A stretch of DNA of 64,000 nt from Pelagicoccus sp. SDUM812003 (lineage in GTDB: Bacteria > Verrucomicrobiota > Verrucomicrobiia > Opitutales > Opitutaceae): contig NZ_JARXHY010000007.1 of NCBI RefSeq assembly GCF_031127815.1, positions 186,001 through 250,000 on the forward strand. Reading direction: 5' to 3'. The notes under the pieces were generated by a model. The model did not search any database and was not told the DNA's origin. It saw only the letters and a list, made by a program, of their open reading frames with translations. The stretch's first letter is position 1, and each line of letters starts with the position of its first letter. The translations under genes were made by a program, and so were the position numbers. Of this stretch, positions 44,470-53,065 are shown in pieces.

Positions 44470-44850
44470 ATGCTTCCAGATGTATCAAACGAAGACGTTT
44501 ATCGGCAGAGGACGATAGACGAACTGTTGCTAAGAGAAAAGGACGGTCGGCCGCTGCTGCGTCGCCTGTTCGAAATCTACCTGCAGGAGACGCCGCGTTT
44601 GCTGGAGGAGCTGGAAGCGTCGCTGATGGCGAGAGACTCCGAGGCGTGCTACGATGTCATTCATCAGATGAAGGGTTCGGCTGCCGCTCTTGGGGCATTG
44701 CGGGTGTTCAAGTTGACCGAAGCCGCTCTCCCGCTCTGCCGAAACGGACAGGTGCTGCAGATCGATGATATCGTCGAGCGAATCGAGTCCGAATCCGACG
44801 CGTTCGTGCAGAAGGTGGCGGAGATCCTCGATGGGCACGCAAAGGGCTAG
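44470..44850 (+). CDS. Histidine phosphotransfer (HPt) domain protein
   Basis: Single-domain four-helix phosphotransfer protein (126 aa). The phospho-acceptor His is in YDVIHQMKGSAAALGALRV, the HxxKGSA signature. FEIYLQETPRLLEELEASL is the preceding helix. It has no kinase or receiver attached, so it could relay between the hybrid kinase encoded at 27-31 kb and a response regulator. A response regulator gene lies next to it, convergent. Start ATG 44470. Confidence 0.88.
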   Translation: MLPDVSNEDVYRQRTIDELLLREKDGRPLLRRLFEIYLQETPRLLEELEASLMARDSEACYDVIHQMKGSAAALGALRVFKLTEAALPLCRNGQVLQIDDIVERIESESDAFVQKVAEILDGHAKG

Positions 44851-44881
44851 GTCCTCCTTCCGTAAGATCGGCGTGAACGAA

Positions 44882-44909
44882 AAAGGCGACCCTTTGAGAG
44901 GTCGCCTTT
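44882..44909. terminator. Bidirectional terminator between HPt and response regulator genes
   Basis: AAAGGCGACC (44882-44891) pairs perfectly with GGTCGCCTTT (44900-44909). A-run before and T-run after let it act on both convergent genes. Confidence 0.8.
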
Positions 44910-44937
44910 CGCGTGCTGAAAAAGTGATGGGCGTTCG

Positions 44938-45573
44938 CTAGTCCTGGCTGACCAGCTTGAGTTTCACCGCGAGGCGGGTCATGTCGGTGGCTCCGCGTAG
45001 GTTGAGCTTGCGCATGATGTTGGAGCGGTGGGCGTCGATGGTGCGAACGCTCAAATTGAAGGACCGAGCGATCTCCTTGGAGCTGTAGCCTTCCCCGACC
45101 ATCTGCAGCACGTCGGTCTCGCGAGGTGTCAGCATCTTGAGGCTGTCGTTGTAGTCCTTGTTGGTGATCGGCTGGCGGAGCAGCTTGTACGCTTCTGGAG
45201 AGTAGTAGACGGCGCCCTTGAGGATCTGGCCGATGGCGTCCTTCAGGCTCTCTATGGAGCTGTTTTTGGTGACCAAGCCGTTCACGCCGCGCTCCACCGT
45301 GTTCTTGACGATTTCCGGAGTGAAGTGAGCGGAAACCAGAATGACCTTGCACTCGGGCATGCGGTCCTTGATGCGGTTGAAAACGGTGAGTCCTCCGAGC
45401 TTCTTGATCTTGAGATCGAGGATTACAAGGTCGGGTCGGAGGTCGAGACAGGCCTGAAGTCCTTCTTCGCCGTCTTCGTACTGTCCAACTACCTCTAGAT
45501 TGAAATCCGCCTTCACAATCGATTCGGTAAGCTCCCGGAACAGGATCTGGTCTTCGATGAGTATGACTTTCAT
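44938..45573 (-). CDS. NarL/FixJ family response regulator
   Basis: 211 aa from ATG 45573. Receiver domain: KVILIEDQILFRELTESI (acidic pocket), phospho-acceptor Asp in LVILDLKIKKLGG, and VSAHFTPEIV. The C-terminal LuxR-type helix-turn-helix is LTPRETDVLQMVGEGYSSKEIARSFNLSVRTIDAHRSNIMRKL (read as LTPRETDVLQ...VRTIDAHRSNIM). No kinase gene is adjacent; the neighbouring HPt gene suggests a phosphorelay. An upstream in-frame ATG at 45603 would add ten residues. Confidence 0.92.
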   Translation of the reverse strand: MKVILIEDQILFRELTESIVKADFNLEVVGQYEDGEEGLQACLDLRPDLVILDLKIKKLGGLTVFNRIKDRMPECKVILVSAHFTPEIVKNTVERGVNGLVTKNSSIESLKDAIGQILKGAVYYSPEAYKLLRQPITNKDYNDSLKMLTPRETDVLQMVGEGYSSKEIARSFNLSVRTIDAHRSNIMRKLNLRGATDMTRLAVKLKLVSQD

Positions 45574-46182
45574 TGGGTCGGTAGACTGGTTGGGAGTGAG
45601 CACGTGGTTTACTTTCTAGGTGGAGTATTGCGTCGATCGGTAATTCTACCGTGTATGGTTAACGTCTAAATTTGGGCGAGACTGCAAACTTAGCAACAAG
45701 TTTGTTCATTCTTTGTGGTTAATTATGTCGTAAACTTTGGAAAAAGAGAAAGCTATGCGGGTCTAGCCCGTGGCAAGTCGTTATCTTATATCTAGTTGCG
45801 GTCTATGAAATGGCTTTCGCTGCGATGCGCGATTTGTATGTCCAGGTGGCTGTTTTTTGGCTCACGATCCTGTGAGGACTCTCTAAGTACCTGGAAGTCG
45901 CTGGCGAGCCGGGCTAGGTGTAGCGTTGCTTTTCCTTCGCGAGCTCGTGTGCAGGAGGGCCACGACGAGGGAAGGAAACGGGCGAGTGGTCGAAAGCGTT
46001 GCGCGAATTTGGCATAAGGGTAACTTTGTAAGATGCCCGTCGGAGCCCCGTTCGGCGCGGGGTGTCGCCCGCGCTTGGCGTTTCGGCTTCGAATTGGGTA
46101 TCTCGCTCGGGTTTAGTATTGAATGGGAGAGAGAATTGGCTACGCCCAATGAGCTCGCAGCGAGAGAAAGCAATCTACTAAC
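45574..46182. other. Long intergenic leader before the ketosynthase gene
   Basis: About 600 bp with no supportable gene. The left third (45604-45790) is AT-rich and should hold the response-regulator promoter and perhaps the ketosynthase promoter. The right half is GC-rich with several possible hairpins (for example CCCCG at about 46057 with CGGGG at about 46068). Short frames at 45796-46017 and 45926-46192 lack family character. It could contain a long 5' leader or an unrecognised RNA. Confidence 0.4.
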
Positions 46183-47418
46183 ATGGCACTAAGCAGAGTC
46201 GTAATCACCGGCGTTGGGCTGACAGCCCCCAACGGAAACAGTTTGAGCGAATTTCGCAGCAACCTTCTAGCGGGCAAGGCGGGTATCAGCCGGATCGACA
46301 TGCGCTACATGGGGCAGGTGCTGGCTGGCGTGTGCGACTTCGATCCTTTGGCCTACCAGAAACGAAAGGAGCTGCGGGTCGGCACACGCGCTGGCAGCGT
46401 GTCTATCTACTGCGCTCGCGAGGCTCTCAAGGATGCTGGCATCGAGGTCGCGGACTTGGTTTCGGACCGCACCGGTATCTACGTGGGCACCACCGAGCAT
46501 GGCAATGTGGAGACGGAAAACGAGGTCTACAACATTTCCCAATTCGACTACGATACCAAGTATTGGTCGCACCATCACAATCCCCGTACCGTTTCCAACA
46601 ACCCGGCGGGCGAGGTGTCGCTGAATTTGAAGATCCATGGTCCCGCCTACACCGTAGGAGCCGCTTGCGCCGCTGGAAACCTGGGCCTGATCCAAGGGCT
46701 ACAGATGCTGCAGCTGGGAGAAGTCGACCTAGCGATCGCGGGGGGCGTTTCGGAGAGCATTCGCTCCTTCGGCATTTTCGCGGGGTTCAAGAGCCAGGGA
46801 GCTCTGGCTGAGAACGAGGATCCGAACAAGGCCTCGCGCCCGTTCGACCTCAAGCGAAACGGAATCGTGGTCAGCGAGGGCGGGGCCCTCTACACTTTGG
46901 AACGTCTCGAAGACGCCCAGGCTCGCGGAGCGAAGATCTACGGAGAGATCGTGGGCTATCACATCAATTCCGATGCCACCGACTACGTGCTGCCCAATCC
47001 CGAGCGCCAGGCTCAGTGCATGCGAGGGGCTCTCAAGAAGGCCGGCATGCGCCCCAGCGAGATCCATATCGTGAGCACCCATGCCACGGCGACTCCCATG
47101 GGCGACATTCAGGAGTGCACCGCGGTGCGCGAGGTGTTCGCGGACTGCCCGGAAACCTATGTCAATAACACCAAAGGCTTCATCGGGCACGCCATGGGCG
47201 GAGCCGGAGCTTTGGAGCTGGCGGGCAATCTTCCGTCTCTGGAGGACGGCCTGGTGCACCCGTCGATCAACTGCGAGGATCTCGATCCAAAGTGCGCTCT
47301 TCCCGGGCTGGTTCTCGGGCAGCCAAAGCAATCGAAACAGGTTGACGCCATTCTTAATAACTCCTTTGGTATGCTCGGTATTAACTCGGCGCTGATCGTA
47401 AAGCGCTTTTCGAACTAG
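46183..47418 (+). CDS. Beta-ketoacyl-ACP synthase (FabF-like)
   Basis: Condensing enzyme of 411 aa with an intact Cys-His-His triad: C162 (VGAACAAGN), H300 (STHATATPMGD) and H336 (GFIGHAMGGAGAL). VVITGVGLTAPNGNS is the typical start. The nucleophile motif is AACAAG rather than the housekeeping TACA/S-ASG, and the two genes behind it are an ACP and a CrtI-like oxidoreductase rather than fab genes. I therefore read it as a pathway-specific KAS for a special acyl chain rather than primary fatty acid synthesis. Confidence 0.88.
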   Translation: MALSRVVITGVGLTAPNGNSLSEFRSNLLAGKAGISRIDMRYMGQVLAGVCDFDPLAYQKRKELRVGTRAGSVSIYCAREALKDAGIEVADLVSDRTGIYVGTTEHGNVETENEVYNISQFDYDTKYWSHHHNPRTVSNNPAGEVSLNLKIHGPAYTVGAACAAGNLGLIQGLQMLQLGEVDLAIAGGVSESIRSFGIFAGFKSQGALAENEDPNKASRPFDLKRNGIVVSEGGALYTLERLEDAQARGAKIYGEIVGYHINSDATDYVLPNPERQAQCMRGALKKAGMRPSEIHIVSTHATATPMGDIQECTAVREVFADCPETYVNNTKGFIGHAMGGAGALELAGNLPSLEDGLVHPSINCEDLDPKCALPGLVLGQPKQSKQVDAILNNSFGMLGINSALIVKRFSN

Positions 47419-47433
47419 ATAAAGACGACGTAC

Positions 47434-47688
47434 ATGACCAAAGACGAATGCAAACAAGTGGTGCTCGACATCATTTCGGAAATTGCTCCAGACGAAGACC
47501 TTACAGATATCAAAGGAGATGTTGCCCTGCGTGAGCAGCTCGATCTCGACTCCATGGACTTTCTTGATATCGTGATGGAGCTCCGTAAGCAGCACAGCAT
47601 CGAGGTCCCCGAAGCAGACTATGGGCATCTCGCGTCACTGGACAGCTGCGCGGAGTACCTTACGCCGAAGTTCAACGCCTTGGTCTAG
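47434..47688 (+). CDS. Acyl carrier protein
   Basis: 84-residue four-helix carrier. The phosphopantetheine serine is S40 in QLDLDSMDFLDIVMEL, with DSM instead of the common DSL. It starts 15 bp after the ketosynthase stop, so it is that enzyme's dedicated carrier. A terminator follows. Confidence 0.92.
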   Translation: MTKDECKQVVLDIISEIAPDEDLTDIKGDVALREQLDLDSMDFLDIVMELRKQHSIEVPEADYGHLASLDSCAEYLTPKFNALV

Positions 47689-47720
47689 AGCGAGTACCTG
47701 CAAGCAAATTGACTTTCCGA

Positions 47721-47752
47721 ACGGTCCGACTGGCAGGTCGGGCCGTTTTTCG
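47721..47752 (+). terminator. Terminator after the ACP gene
   Basis: ACGGTCCGAC (47721-47730) pairs with GTCGGGCCGT (47737-47746) with one G-U pair, then TTTTTCG. It may be leaky, since the next gene continues on the same strand 90 bp later. Confidence 0.7.
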
Positions 47753-47842
47753 TTTCGCCTCGATGCGGGAAGCTCGCTGGTTCGAGAGTGGGATCTTGAC
47801 GACTAAGCGGGCGACGGAAAGCGTAGCAAGGTTCTAATTACG

Positions 47843-49249
47843 ATGGAGCGGTACGACGTAGCGATCATAGGCGCGGGCATGTCCGGTTTGACAGCGGGCA
47901 TACGTGCGGCGCATTTCGGCAAGAAAGTGGTGATCCTGGAGCAGCACAACGCCCCTGGAGGGTTGAATAGCTTCTACGCCAAGGACGGTCGCAAGTACGA
48001 CGTCGGGCTGCACGCCATGACCAATTTCGTGCCCGCCAGTGAGCGGCGAGCCATCTTCAGCAAACTGCTGCGGCAGTTGCGCATCGATCGAGCCGAGCTC
48101 GACTTGATAGAACAGAAGAGTTCCCGTATCGCGTTTCCGAATACGGATTTGAGGTTCAGCAACGACGAGGCTCTGCTGGAGAGCGAAATCGAAAGAGAGT
48201 TCCCTAGCCAGATCGATGGATTTAGGCGACTGAGCGAAACGATTCGCAACTACGCTGATAGCGACTTGGAAAAACCTTATCAGTCTGCCCGCGAATGGCT
48301 GCGGGGATTTATCACCGACCCACTGCTGGAAGACATGCTGTTCTGCCCACTGATGTACTACGGTTCCTCGGTGGAGGACGATATGGATGTAGGGCAATTC
48401 GTCATCATGTTCCGTTCGCTTCTGCACGAGGGCTTCGCTCGACCGGTGGACGGCATTCGCGTGCTGATCCGGGTGGTGCTTGATCGCTATCGAAAGCTAG
48501 GCGGTATTCGAAAAATGAAGACGGAGGTGAAGCGCCTAGTGGTCGACGCGGGCAAAGTGTCGCGAATCGAGCTCGCCAGCGGTGATGAGATCGCCGCCGA
48601 GGTGGTGCTTTCCTGCGCCGGGCTGCCGGAGACGTATCGACTGGTGGAGCCGAGCTTAGGCGTCGAAACTCCCGCGCTCGAAGGGCGTCTGGCCTTCGCG
48701 GAAACGATTTCCGTTTACCAGGATCTTCCTGAGACTTGGGGGTGGGGCGATGATACCATCGTGTTTTTCAATCGAACGGACCGTTTTTCGTTTCGAAATC
48801 CGGATACGCCGATCGACCTGAACAGTGGGGTGATTTGTTTGCCGAGCAACTTCGAGTACGGGGATCGCAAGCCGGACGAGGGGTTGGTGCGCGTGACCTG
48901 CCTAGCCAACAACCGTGACTGGTTCGAGTATTCGGAAACGAATTACGCTAAGGCGAAGGAAGATTGGTTTGCCCGGATCCAGAGCGCCATCTTGCCTATG
49001 ATGCCGCGGCCTACGCGTGCGTACCAGGGCGGGCTGCTGGCTACTGACATGTTCACACCGAAAACGGTTCACCGTTTCACGCGCCGGTCCCGCGGAGCGA
49101 TCTACGGTTCGCCAAACAAGATCAAGGATGGGCGCACGCCGGTGGATAACCTCTTCCTCTGCGGAACTGACCAAGGCTACCTCGGCATCGTAGGCAGCAT
49201 GCTCAGCGGCGTGGTGATCGCCAATCAGTACGTGCTCAAGGGCGGTTGA
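47843..49249 (+). CDS. Phytoene desaturase-like FAD oxidoreductase
   Basis: 468 aa of the CrtI/amine-oxidase flavoprotein superfamily. Dinucleotide fold VAIIGAGMSGLTAGIRAAHFG at the N-terminus, then EQHNAPGGLNSFY, and a C-terminal FAD contact NLFLCGTDQGYLGIVGSMLSG. The relatives desaturate, isomerise or saturate polyene chains (CrtI, CrtN, retinol saturase). Behind a ketosynthase and its ACP it may act on an acyl chain. Such trios occur in ladderane-type and related lipid loci, but I cannot prove membership. Own start ATG 47843. Confidence 0.85.
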   Translation: MERYDVAIIGAGMSGLTAGIRAAHFGKKVVILEQHNAPGGLNSFYAKDGRKYDVGLHAMTNFVPASERRAIFSKLLRQLRIDRAELDLIEQKSSRIAFPNTDLRFSNDEALLESEIEREFPSQIDGFRRLSETIRNYADSDLEKPYQSAREWLRGFITDPLLEDMLFCPLMYYGSSVEDDMDVGQFVIMFRSLLHEGFARPVDGIRVLIRVVLDRYRKLGGIRKMKTEVKRLVVDAGKVSRIELASGDEIAAEVVLSCAGLPETYRLVEPSLGVETPALEGRLAFAETISVYQDLPETWGWGDDTIVFFNRTDRFSFRNPDTPIDLNSGVICLPSNFEYGDRKPDEGLVRVTCLANNRDWFEYSETNYAKAKEDWFARIQSAILPMMPRPTRAYQGGLLATDMFTPKTVHRFTRRSRGAIYGSPNKIKDGRTPVDNLFLCGTDQGYLGIVGSMLSGVVIANQYVLKGG

Positions 49250-49374
49250 GCGGGGCGGAGCTGGAGAGTTTTCTTTGGTAGGGCTCCTCTCGGCCCAAGG
49301 TTGCCGAAGGAGCTTGCCCGGAGGTCCCGCTCCACCATTTGAATGCAGCGCCCTGGTGTCTGGCGGCCCCAAGG
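49250..49374. other. Intergenic imperfect palindrome region
   Basis: 125 bp with a long imperfect hairpin: GGGCTCCT at about 49280 can pair with AGGAGC at about 49309. Probably a dispersed repeat or terminator between convergent genes; no gene seen. Confidence 0.35.
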
Positions 49375-49728
49375 CTAGTAGGCGTAGTAGATGTAGGCTA
49401 CAAGGCCACCGAAGAGAGCGAAGAACAGGACGCTAAAGAGCAAGCAGCCGCGGCGGGTCTGCTGGGCGGCGGATTTTGTGTCGGGCCCTAGCTGTTCGTA
49501 GATGTCGGTAGCGACTTGCTCTTTGGGAAGGGATTCCGGGTCTTTAATCTCCAGTTTCCGCGATATCGGGCGGTCCGGTTCGAAGGTTTCCAGCAGACGG
49601 CTCGTCTTGGGGCTAGGTGATGGTTTCTCGTTTAGGCATTCTCGATCGATCTGTTGGTCGATCCAGTCGAGATGCTTGAGAAGTAGCTCCTTTTGTTGTC
49701 GGAGTTGCTTGAGGTAGTCGCTTTCCAT
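49375..49728 (-). CDS. Hypothetical C-terminal-anchored membrane protein (117 aa)
   Basis: Charged coiled-coil-like N-terminus (LKQLRQQKELLLKHLDWIDQQI), a proline-rich middle (EKPSPSPKTSRLL), and one membrane helix close to the C-terminus (LLFSVLFFALFGGLVAYIYYAY). The tail-anchored layout suggests a cytoplasmic domain on the inner membrane. No family recognised. ATG 49728. Confidence 0.65.
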   Translation of the reverse strand: MESDYLKQLRQQKELLLKHLDWIDQQIDRECLNEKPSPSPKTSRLLETFEPDRPISRKLEIKDPESLPKEQVATDIYEQLGPDTKSAAQQTRRGCLLFSVLFFALFGGLVAYIYYAY

Positions 49729-49841
49729 TTTTGCCGCTAGCTAAGTGCCTTCCATCGGCGCGCAATGGCAGGAATTGAGTGATAGCGAAACAGCCCGAAG
49801 TGCAGCCAAAAGCGTCCTAGCGATAGCCGGTGACGCAAAAA

Positions 49842-49866
49842 AAGCCCTTCCGCGAGGGAAGGGCTT
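49842..49866 (-). terminator. Terminator after rpmA
   Basis: AAGCCCTTCC (49842-49851) with GGAAGGGCTT (49857-49866), five-base loop. On the minus strand the stem is followed by a run of T (TTTTTGCG), 30 bp after the rpmA stop. Confidence 0.88.
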
Positions 49867-49896
49867 CGGAGAGTGTTGTTGTATCGCGCCAGGTCT

Positions 49897-50139
49897 TTAG
49901 GCTTCGACGGCTACCTTGCGGTGAGCTTTGTCGAAAACGACCTTGCCGTCGCTGAGAGCGAAGAGGGTGTGGTCGCGACCCATGCCGACGTTCTTGCCAG
50001 CGTGGAAACGGGTGCCGCGTTGACGAACGATGATGTTGCCTGCGATGACGTCTTCTCCGCCAAACTTCTTAACGCCGAGGTTCTTCGGGTTCGAGTCGCG
50101 TCCGTTCTTGGAAGTACCTTGTCCTTTTTTGTGTGCCAT
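49897..50139 (-). CDS. rpmA: 50S ribosomal protein L27
   Basis: 80 aa. [29 protein letters not shown] is the diagnostic N-terminus (read as [16 protein letters not shown]), which reaches the peptidyl transferase centre. There is no cleavable N-terminal extension of the Firmicute kind. 43 bp after rplU on the same transcript. Confidence 0.97.
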   Translation of the reverse strand: MAHKKGQGTSKNGRDSNPKNLGVKKFGGEDVIAGNIIVRQRGTRFHAGKNVGMGRDHTLFALSDGKVVFDKAHRKVAVEA

Positions 50140-50182
50140 ATCGGTTAGGAGCTAAAAATGGGCTCGTCGGTTGAGGTTTCGC

Positions 50183-50497
50183 TTACGACTCGATGGAGTC
50201 GATCTTGATGACGGAGAGTTCCTGACGGTGGCCGCGGCGACGTTCGTAACCCTTTTTCGCCTTCTTCTTGAAGACGACGATCTTACGACCGCGCTTGTTC
50301 TCAAGGATGGTTGCGGAAACCTTAGCGCCATCGACATATGGAGCGCCGAGCTTGAACGCTTCGCCTTCGCCTACAGTGAGGACTTCGTTGATTTCGAGCT
50401 TGGAGCCAGCCTCCGTCTGCGGGTAGCGGTTCACGATGAGAACGTCGCCCTCTTGTACGGTGTACTGTTTGCCCTGTGTCTGGATGGTTGCTTTCAT
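50183..50497 (-). CDS. rplU: 50S ribosomal protein L21
   Basis: 104 aa with the L21 core: [56 protein letters not shown]. First gene of the usual rplU-rpmA operon; its promoter lies in the 79 bp shared with the divergent methyltransferase gene. No obg gene follows. Confidence 0.97.
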   Translation of the reverse strand: MKATIQTQGKQYTVQEGDVLIVNRYPQTEAGSKLEINEVLTVGEGEAFKLGAPYVDGAKVSATILENKRGRKIVVFKKKAKKGYERRRGHRQELSVIKIDSIES

Positions 50498-50576
50498 TTG
50501 GAAAAAATTGGAAACCGCGTAATAAGGTCGCTTTGCGGCGTTTGATCAATCTTTTTATCCGGAAATTTTCCGGAAT

Positions 50577-51311
50577 ATGGATGTAGAAAGAGTGCGGGGT
50601 TATTTCAATGAAGCGGGTTCAGTGCAACACTATGCTCGCGCTGTGGCCAACGTGGGCCTTTGGAAATCCGAGAAGCTATTGCTGGAGAAGCATTTCGGAA
50701 AAAAAGAATTTTTGCTGGATCTCGGCTGCGGAGCAGGACGAGTGGCGATCGGACTTTGGGAGGAAGGCTTCGAGTCGGTGATTGGAGCGGATCTGGCGGA
50801 AGAAATGGCCCGCGAGGCCCGCGAAATTGGGGAGTGTCTAGGCTGTCCGTTTCGCTTCGAACGTCAGGATGCGACGAATTTGACCTATCCGGCCGGGAGC
50901 TTCGACGGGGTTATCTTCGCCTTCAACGGGCTGATGCAGATCCCAGGAAAGGCGGTCCGTCAGCTCGCCTTGCAGCAAATATATAGAGTGTTGCGTCCGG
51001 GAGGACGGTTTTTCTTCTGCACCCTTGATCGAGAGGACCGGCTGTACTCGAAGGTATTCGCGGTGGCGGACGACCCGGAGCACGATCACGCGCAGAACCC
51101 GCATCTGATCGATTTCGGGGACCGGCATTTCGAGACAGAGCATGGGACAACCTTTATGCATGTGCCGACGCGAGCTGAGGTTGAGGCGGCTCTCGGTGAG
51201 GCGGGATTCGAGCTGATCGAATCGGCGATGCGCAGCGAGCTGGCGCGAGAGTCGGCGGCGGTGCTGGATTTTTCAGAGGACTGCCGCCTTTGGGTGGCTA
51301 GGAAAAGTTAG
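50577..51311 (+). CDS. SAM-dependent class I methyltransferase
   Basis: 244 aa. Motif I LLDLGCGAGRVAIGLWEEGF, motif II region VIGADLAEEMAREAREIG, then DATNLTYPAGSFDGVIFAFNGLMQIPG and VLRPGGRFFFCTLDRED. This is the Methyltransf_11/25 pattern used on small molecules or lipids. Substrate unknown. It starts close to divergent rplU. ATG at 50577. Confidence 0.88.
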   Translation: MDVERVRGYFNEAGSVQHYARAVANVGLWKSEKLLLEKHFGKKEFLLDLGCGAGRVAIGLWEEGFESVIGADLAEEMAREAREIGECLGCPFRFERQDATNLTYPAGSFDGVIFAFNGLMQIPGKAVRQLALQQIYRVLRPGGRFFFCTLDREDRLYSKVFAVADDPEHDHAQNPHLIDFGDRHFETEHGTTFMHVPTRAEVEAALGEAGFELIESAMRSELARESAAVLDFSEDCRLWVARKS

Positions 51312-51323
51312 GAGCGAGTGGAA

Positions 51324-51355
51324 AAGTTTTTGCTACAACGTTGTAGCAAAAACTT
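51324..51355. promoter_or_regulatory. Perfect 32-bp palindrome upstream of ilvC
   Basis: AAGTTTTTGCTACAAC at 51324-51339 is followed directly by its exact reverse complement at 51340-51355, with no loop. The centre is AACGTT, with the CG step typical of LacI-family operators. It is 13 bp after the methyltransferase stop and about 146 bp before ilvC. It could be an operator or a weak terminator (no U-tract follows). Confidence 0.6.
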
Positions 51356-51501
51356 AGGCTGCGAGGAGGTGGGCGAATCGTGCGATGGGCGGATCGCTTT
51401 GTTCGGATTGGAAACTCTGTTTGGCTGTTCGAAAAAGCGCTTTACCCGAGGGGAGAGGCGTCCATAGTGCGGGGTTTTCCAAATTCTAGAGACCTCGCAC
51501 C

Positions 51502-52986
51502 ATGAGCAGAAAAAACTACTTCAATACGCTGACGCTTGCCCAAAAGCTCGATCAGCTCGGCCGCTGCCGTTTCATGAATCCCTCCGAGTTCAACGGAGTC
51601 GAAGCCCTCAAGGGCAAGAAGGTGGTCATCGTCGGTTGCGGAGCTCAAGGGTTGAACCAGGGCCTCAACATGCGCGACTCCGGTCTCGATGTTTCCTACA
51701 CCTTGCGCAAGGCGGCCATCGACGAAAAGCGTCAGTCTTGGAAGAACGCCACTGAAAATGGGTTCACCGTTGGCACCTACGAAGAGTTGCTTCCCACCGC
51801 TGACCTCGTGCTCAACCTCACTCCGGATAAGCAGCACACCGCCGTCATCAACGCGGTGCAGCCGCTCATGAAGAAGGGCGCCACTCTCGCTTACTCGCAC
51901 GGTTTCAACATCGTGGAAGAGGGCATGGAAATCCGCAAGGACCTGACTGTGATCATGGTCGCTCCTAAGAGCCCCGGCACCGAAGTGCGGGAGGAGTACA
52001 AGCGCGGCTTCGGCGTTCCGACCCTCATCGCGGTGCACACCGAAAACGATCCGGAAGGCAAGGGCTGGGATATCGCCAAGGCCTACGCTTGCGCCACTGG
52101 CGGCGATCGCGCTGGCTGTCTCGAGTCCAGCTTTATCGCTGAAGTGAAGTCCGACCTCATGGGCGAGCAGACCATCCTTTGCGGTCTCCTGCAGGCCGGT
52201 TCTCTTCTCGCTTATGACAAGATGATCGCCGAAGGCATCGAAGCCGGCTGGGCATCCAAGTTCGTTCAGCACTCCTTCGACACCATTTGCGAAGCCCTCA
52301 AGCACGGCGGCATCACCAACATGATGGATCGCCTCAGCAACCCGGCCAAGCTCAAGGCTTTCGAGCTTTCCGAGCAGCTGAAAGACATCATGCGCGACCT
52401 GTTCGACAAGCATCAGGAGGACATCATGTCCGGCGCTTTCTCTAGCGGAATGATGGCTGACTGGGACAACGACGACAAGGACCTGCTAGCCTGGCGCGAA
52501 GCGACCAACGAAACCGCTTTCGAAAAGTCCACCGCTGGCGACGTCGAAATCTCCGAGCAGGAATACTTCGACAAGGGCATCCTCATGGTGGCCTTCGTTC
52601 GCGCTGGCGTGGAGCTGGCATTCGAGTCCATGACCAACGCAGGCATCAAGGAAGAGTCCGCTTACTACGAGTCGCTGCACGAAACCCCGCTCATCGCCAA
52701 CACCATCGGCCGCAAGAAGCTCTACGAGATGAACAAAGTCATCTCCGACACCGCTGAGTACGGTTGCTATCTCTTCTCGAACGCCGCGATTCCTCTGCTC
52801 GCCGACTTCATGTCCGGCATCAAAACCGACGTGATCGGCAAAGGTCTCGAGGTGAAGGACAACGCGGTCGACAATCAGGAGCTCGTCGCTGCCAACGCCA
52901 AGATCCGCAGCCACGGCGTGGAAAAGATCGGCGCCGTGCTGCGCGGCCACATGCGGGCCATGAAGAAGATCGCGGTTGGCGGTTAA
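51502..52986 (+). CDS. ilvC: Ketol-acid reductoisomerase (class II)
   Basis: Isomerises and reduces acetolactate and acetohydroxybutyrate in branched-chain amino acid synthesis (494 aa). The length fits the long class II enzyme of E. coli rather than the ~330 aa class I. NADPH motif [21 protein letters not shown], with [30 protein letters not shown], and two knotted-domain regions after residue 215. No other ilv gene is adjacent. A bidirectional terminator follows. Confidence 0.96.
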   Translation: MSRKNYFNTLTLAQKLDQLGRCRFMNPSEFNGVEALKGKKVVIVGCGAQGLNQGLNMRDSGLDVSYTLRKAAIDEKRQSWKNATENGFTVGTYEELLPTADLVLNLTPDKQHTAVINAVQPLMKKGATLAYSHGFNIVEEGMEIRKDLTVIMVAPKSPGTEVREEYKRGFGVPTLIAVHTENDPEGKGWDIAKAYACATGGDRAGCLESSFIAEVKSDLMGEQTILCGLLQAGSLLAYDKMIAEGIEAGWASKFVQHSFDTICEALKHGGITNMMDRLSNPAKLKAFELSEQLKDIMRDLFDKHQEDIMSGAFSSGMMADWDNDDKDLLAWREATNETAFEKSTAGDVEISEQEYFDKGILMVAFVRAGVELAFESMTNAGIKEESAYYESLHETPLIANTIGRKKLYEMNKVISDTAEYGCYLFSNAAIPLLADFMSGIKTDVIGKGLEVKDNAVDNQELVAANAKIRSHGVEKIGAVLRGHMRAMKKIAVGG

Positions 52987-53018
52987 GCGCTGACGTATCC
53001 GATTTTTGGATTTTTAAG

Positions 53019-53052
53019 AAAACGCCCTGCTCGAACGAGTGGGGCGTTTTTT
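53019..53052. terminator. Bidirectional terminator between ilvC and the LRR gene
   Basis: AAACGCCC (53020-53027) with GGGCGTTT (53042-53049), extended inward by CTCG/CGAG, followed by TTTTTT on the plus strand and by TTTTC on the minus strand. Confidence 0.8.
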
Positions 53053-53065
53053 CTGTCTCCAGTCT

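Noticed and set aside
51442-52413. Minus-strand frame opposite ilvC
   Set aside because: Shadow of a strongly conserved enzyme.
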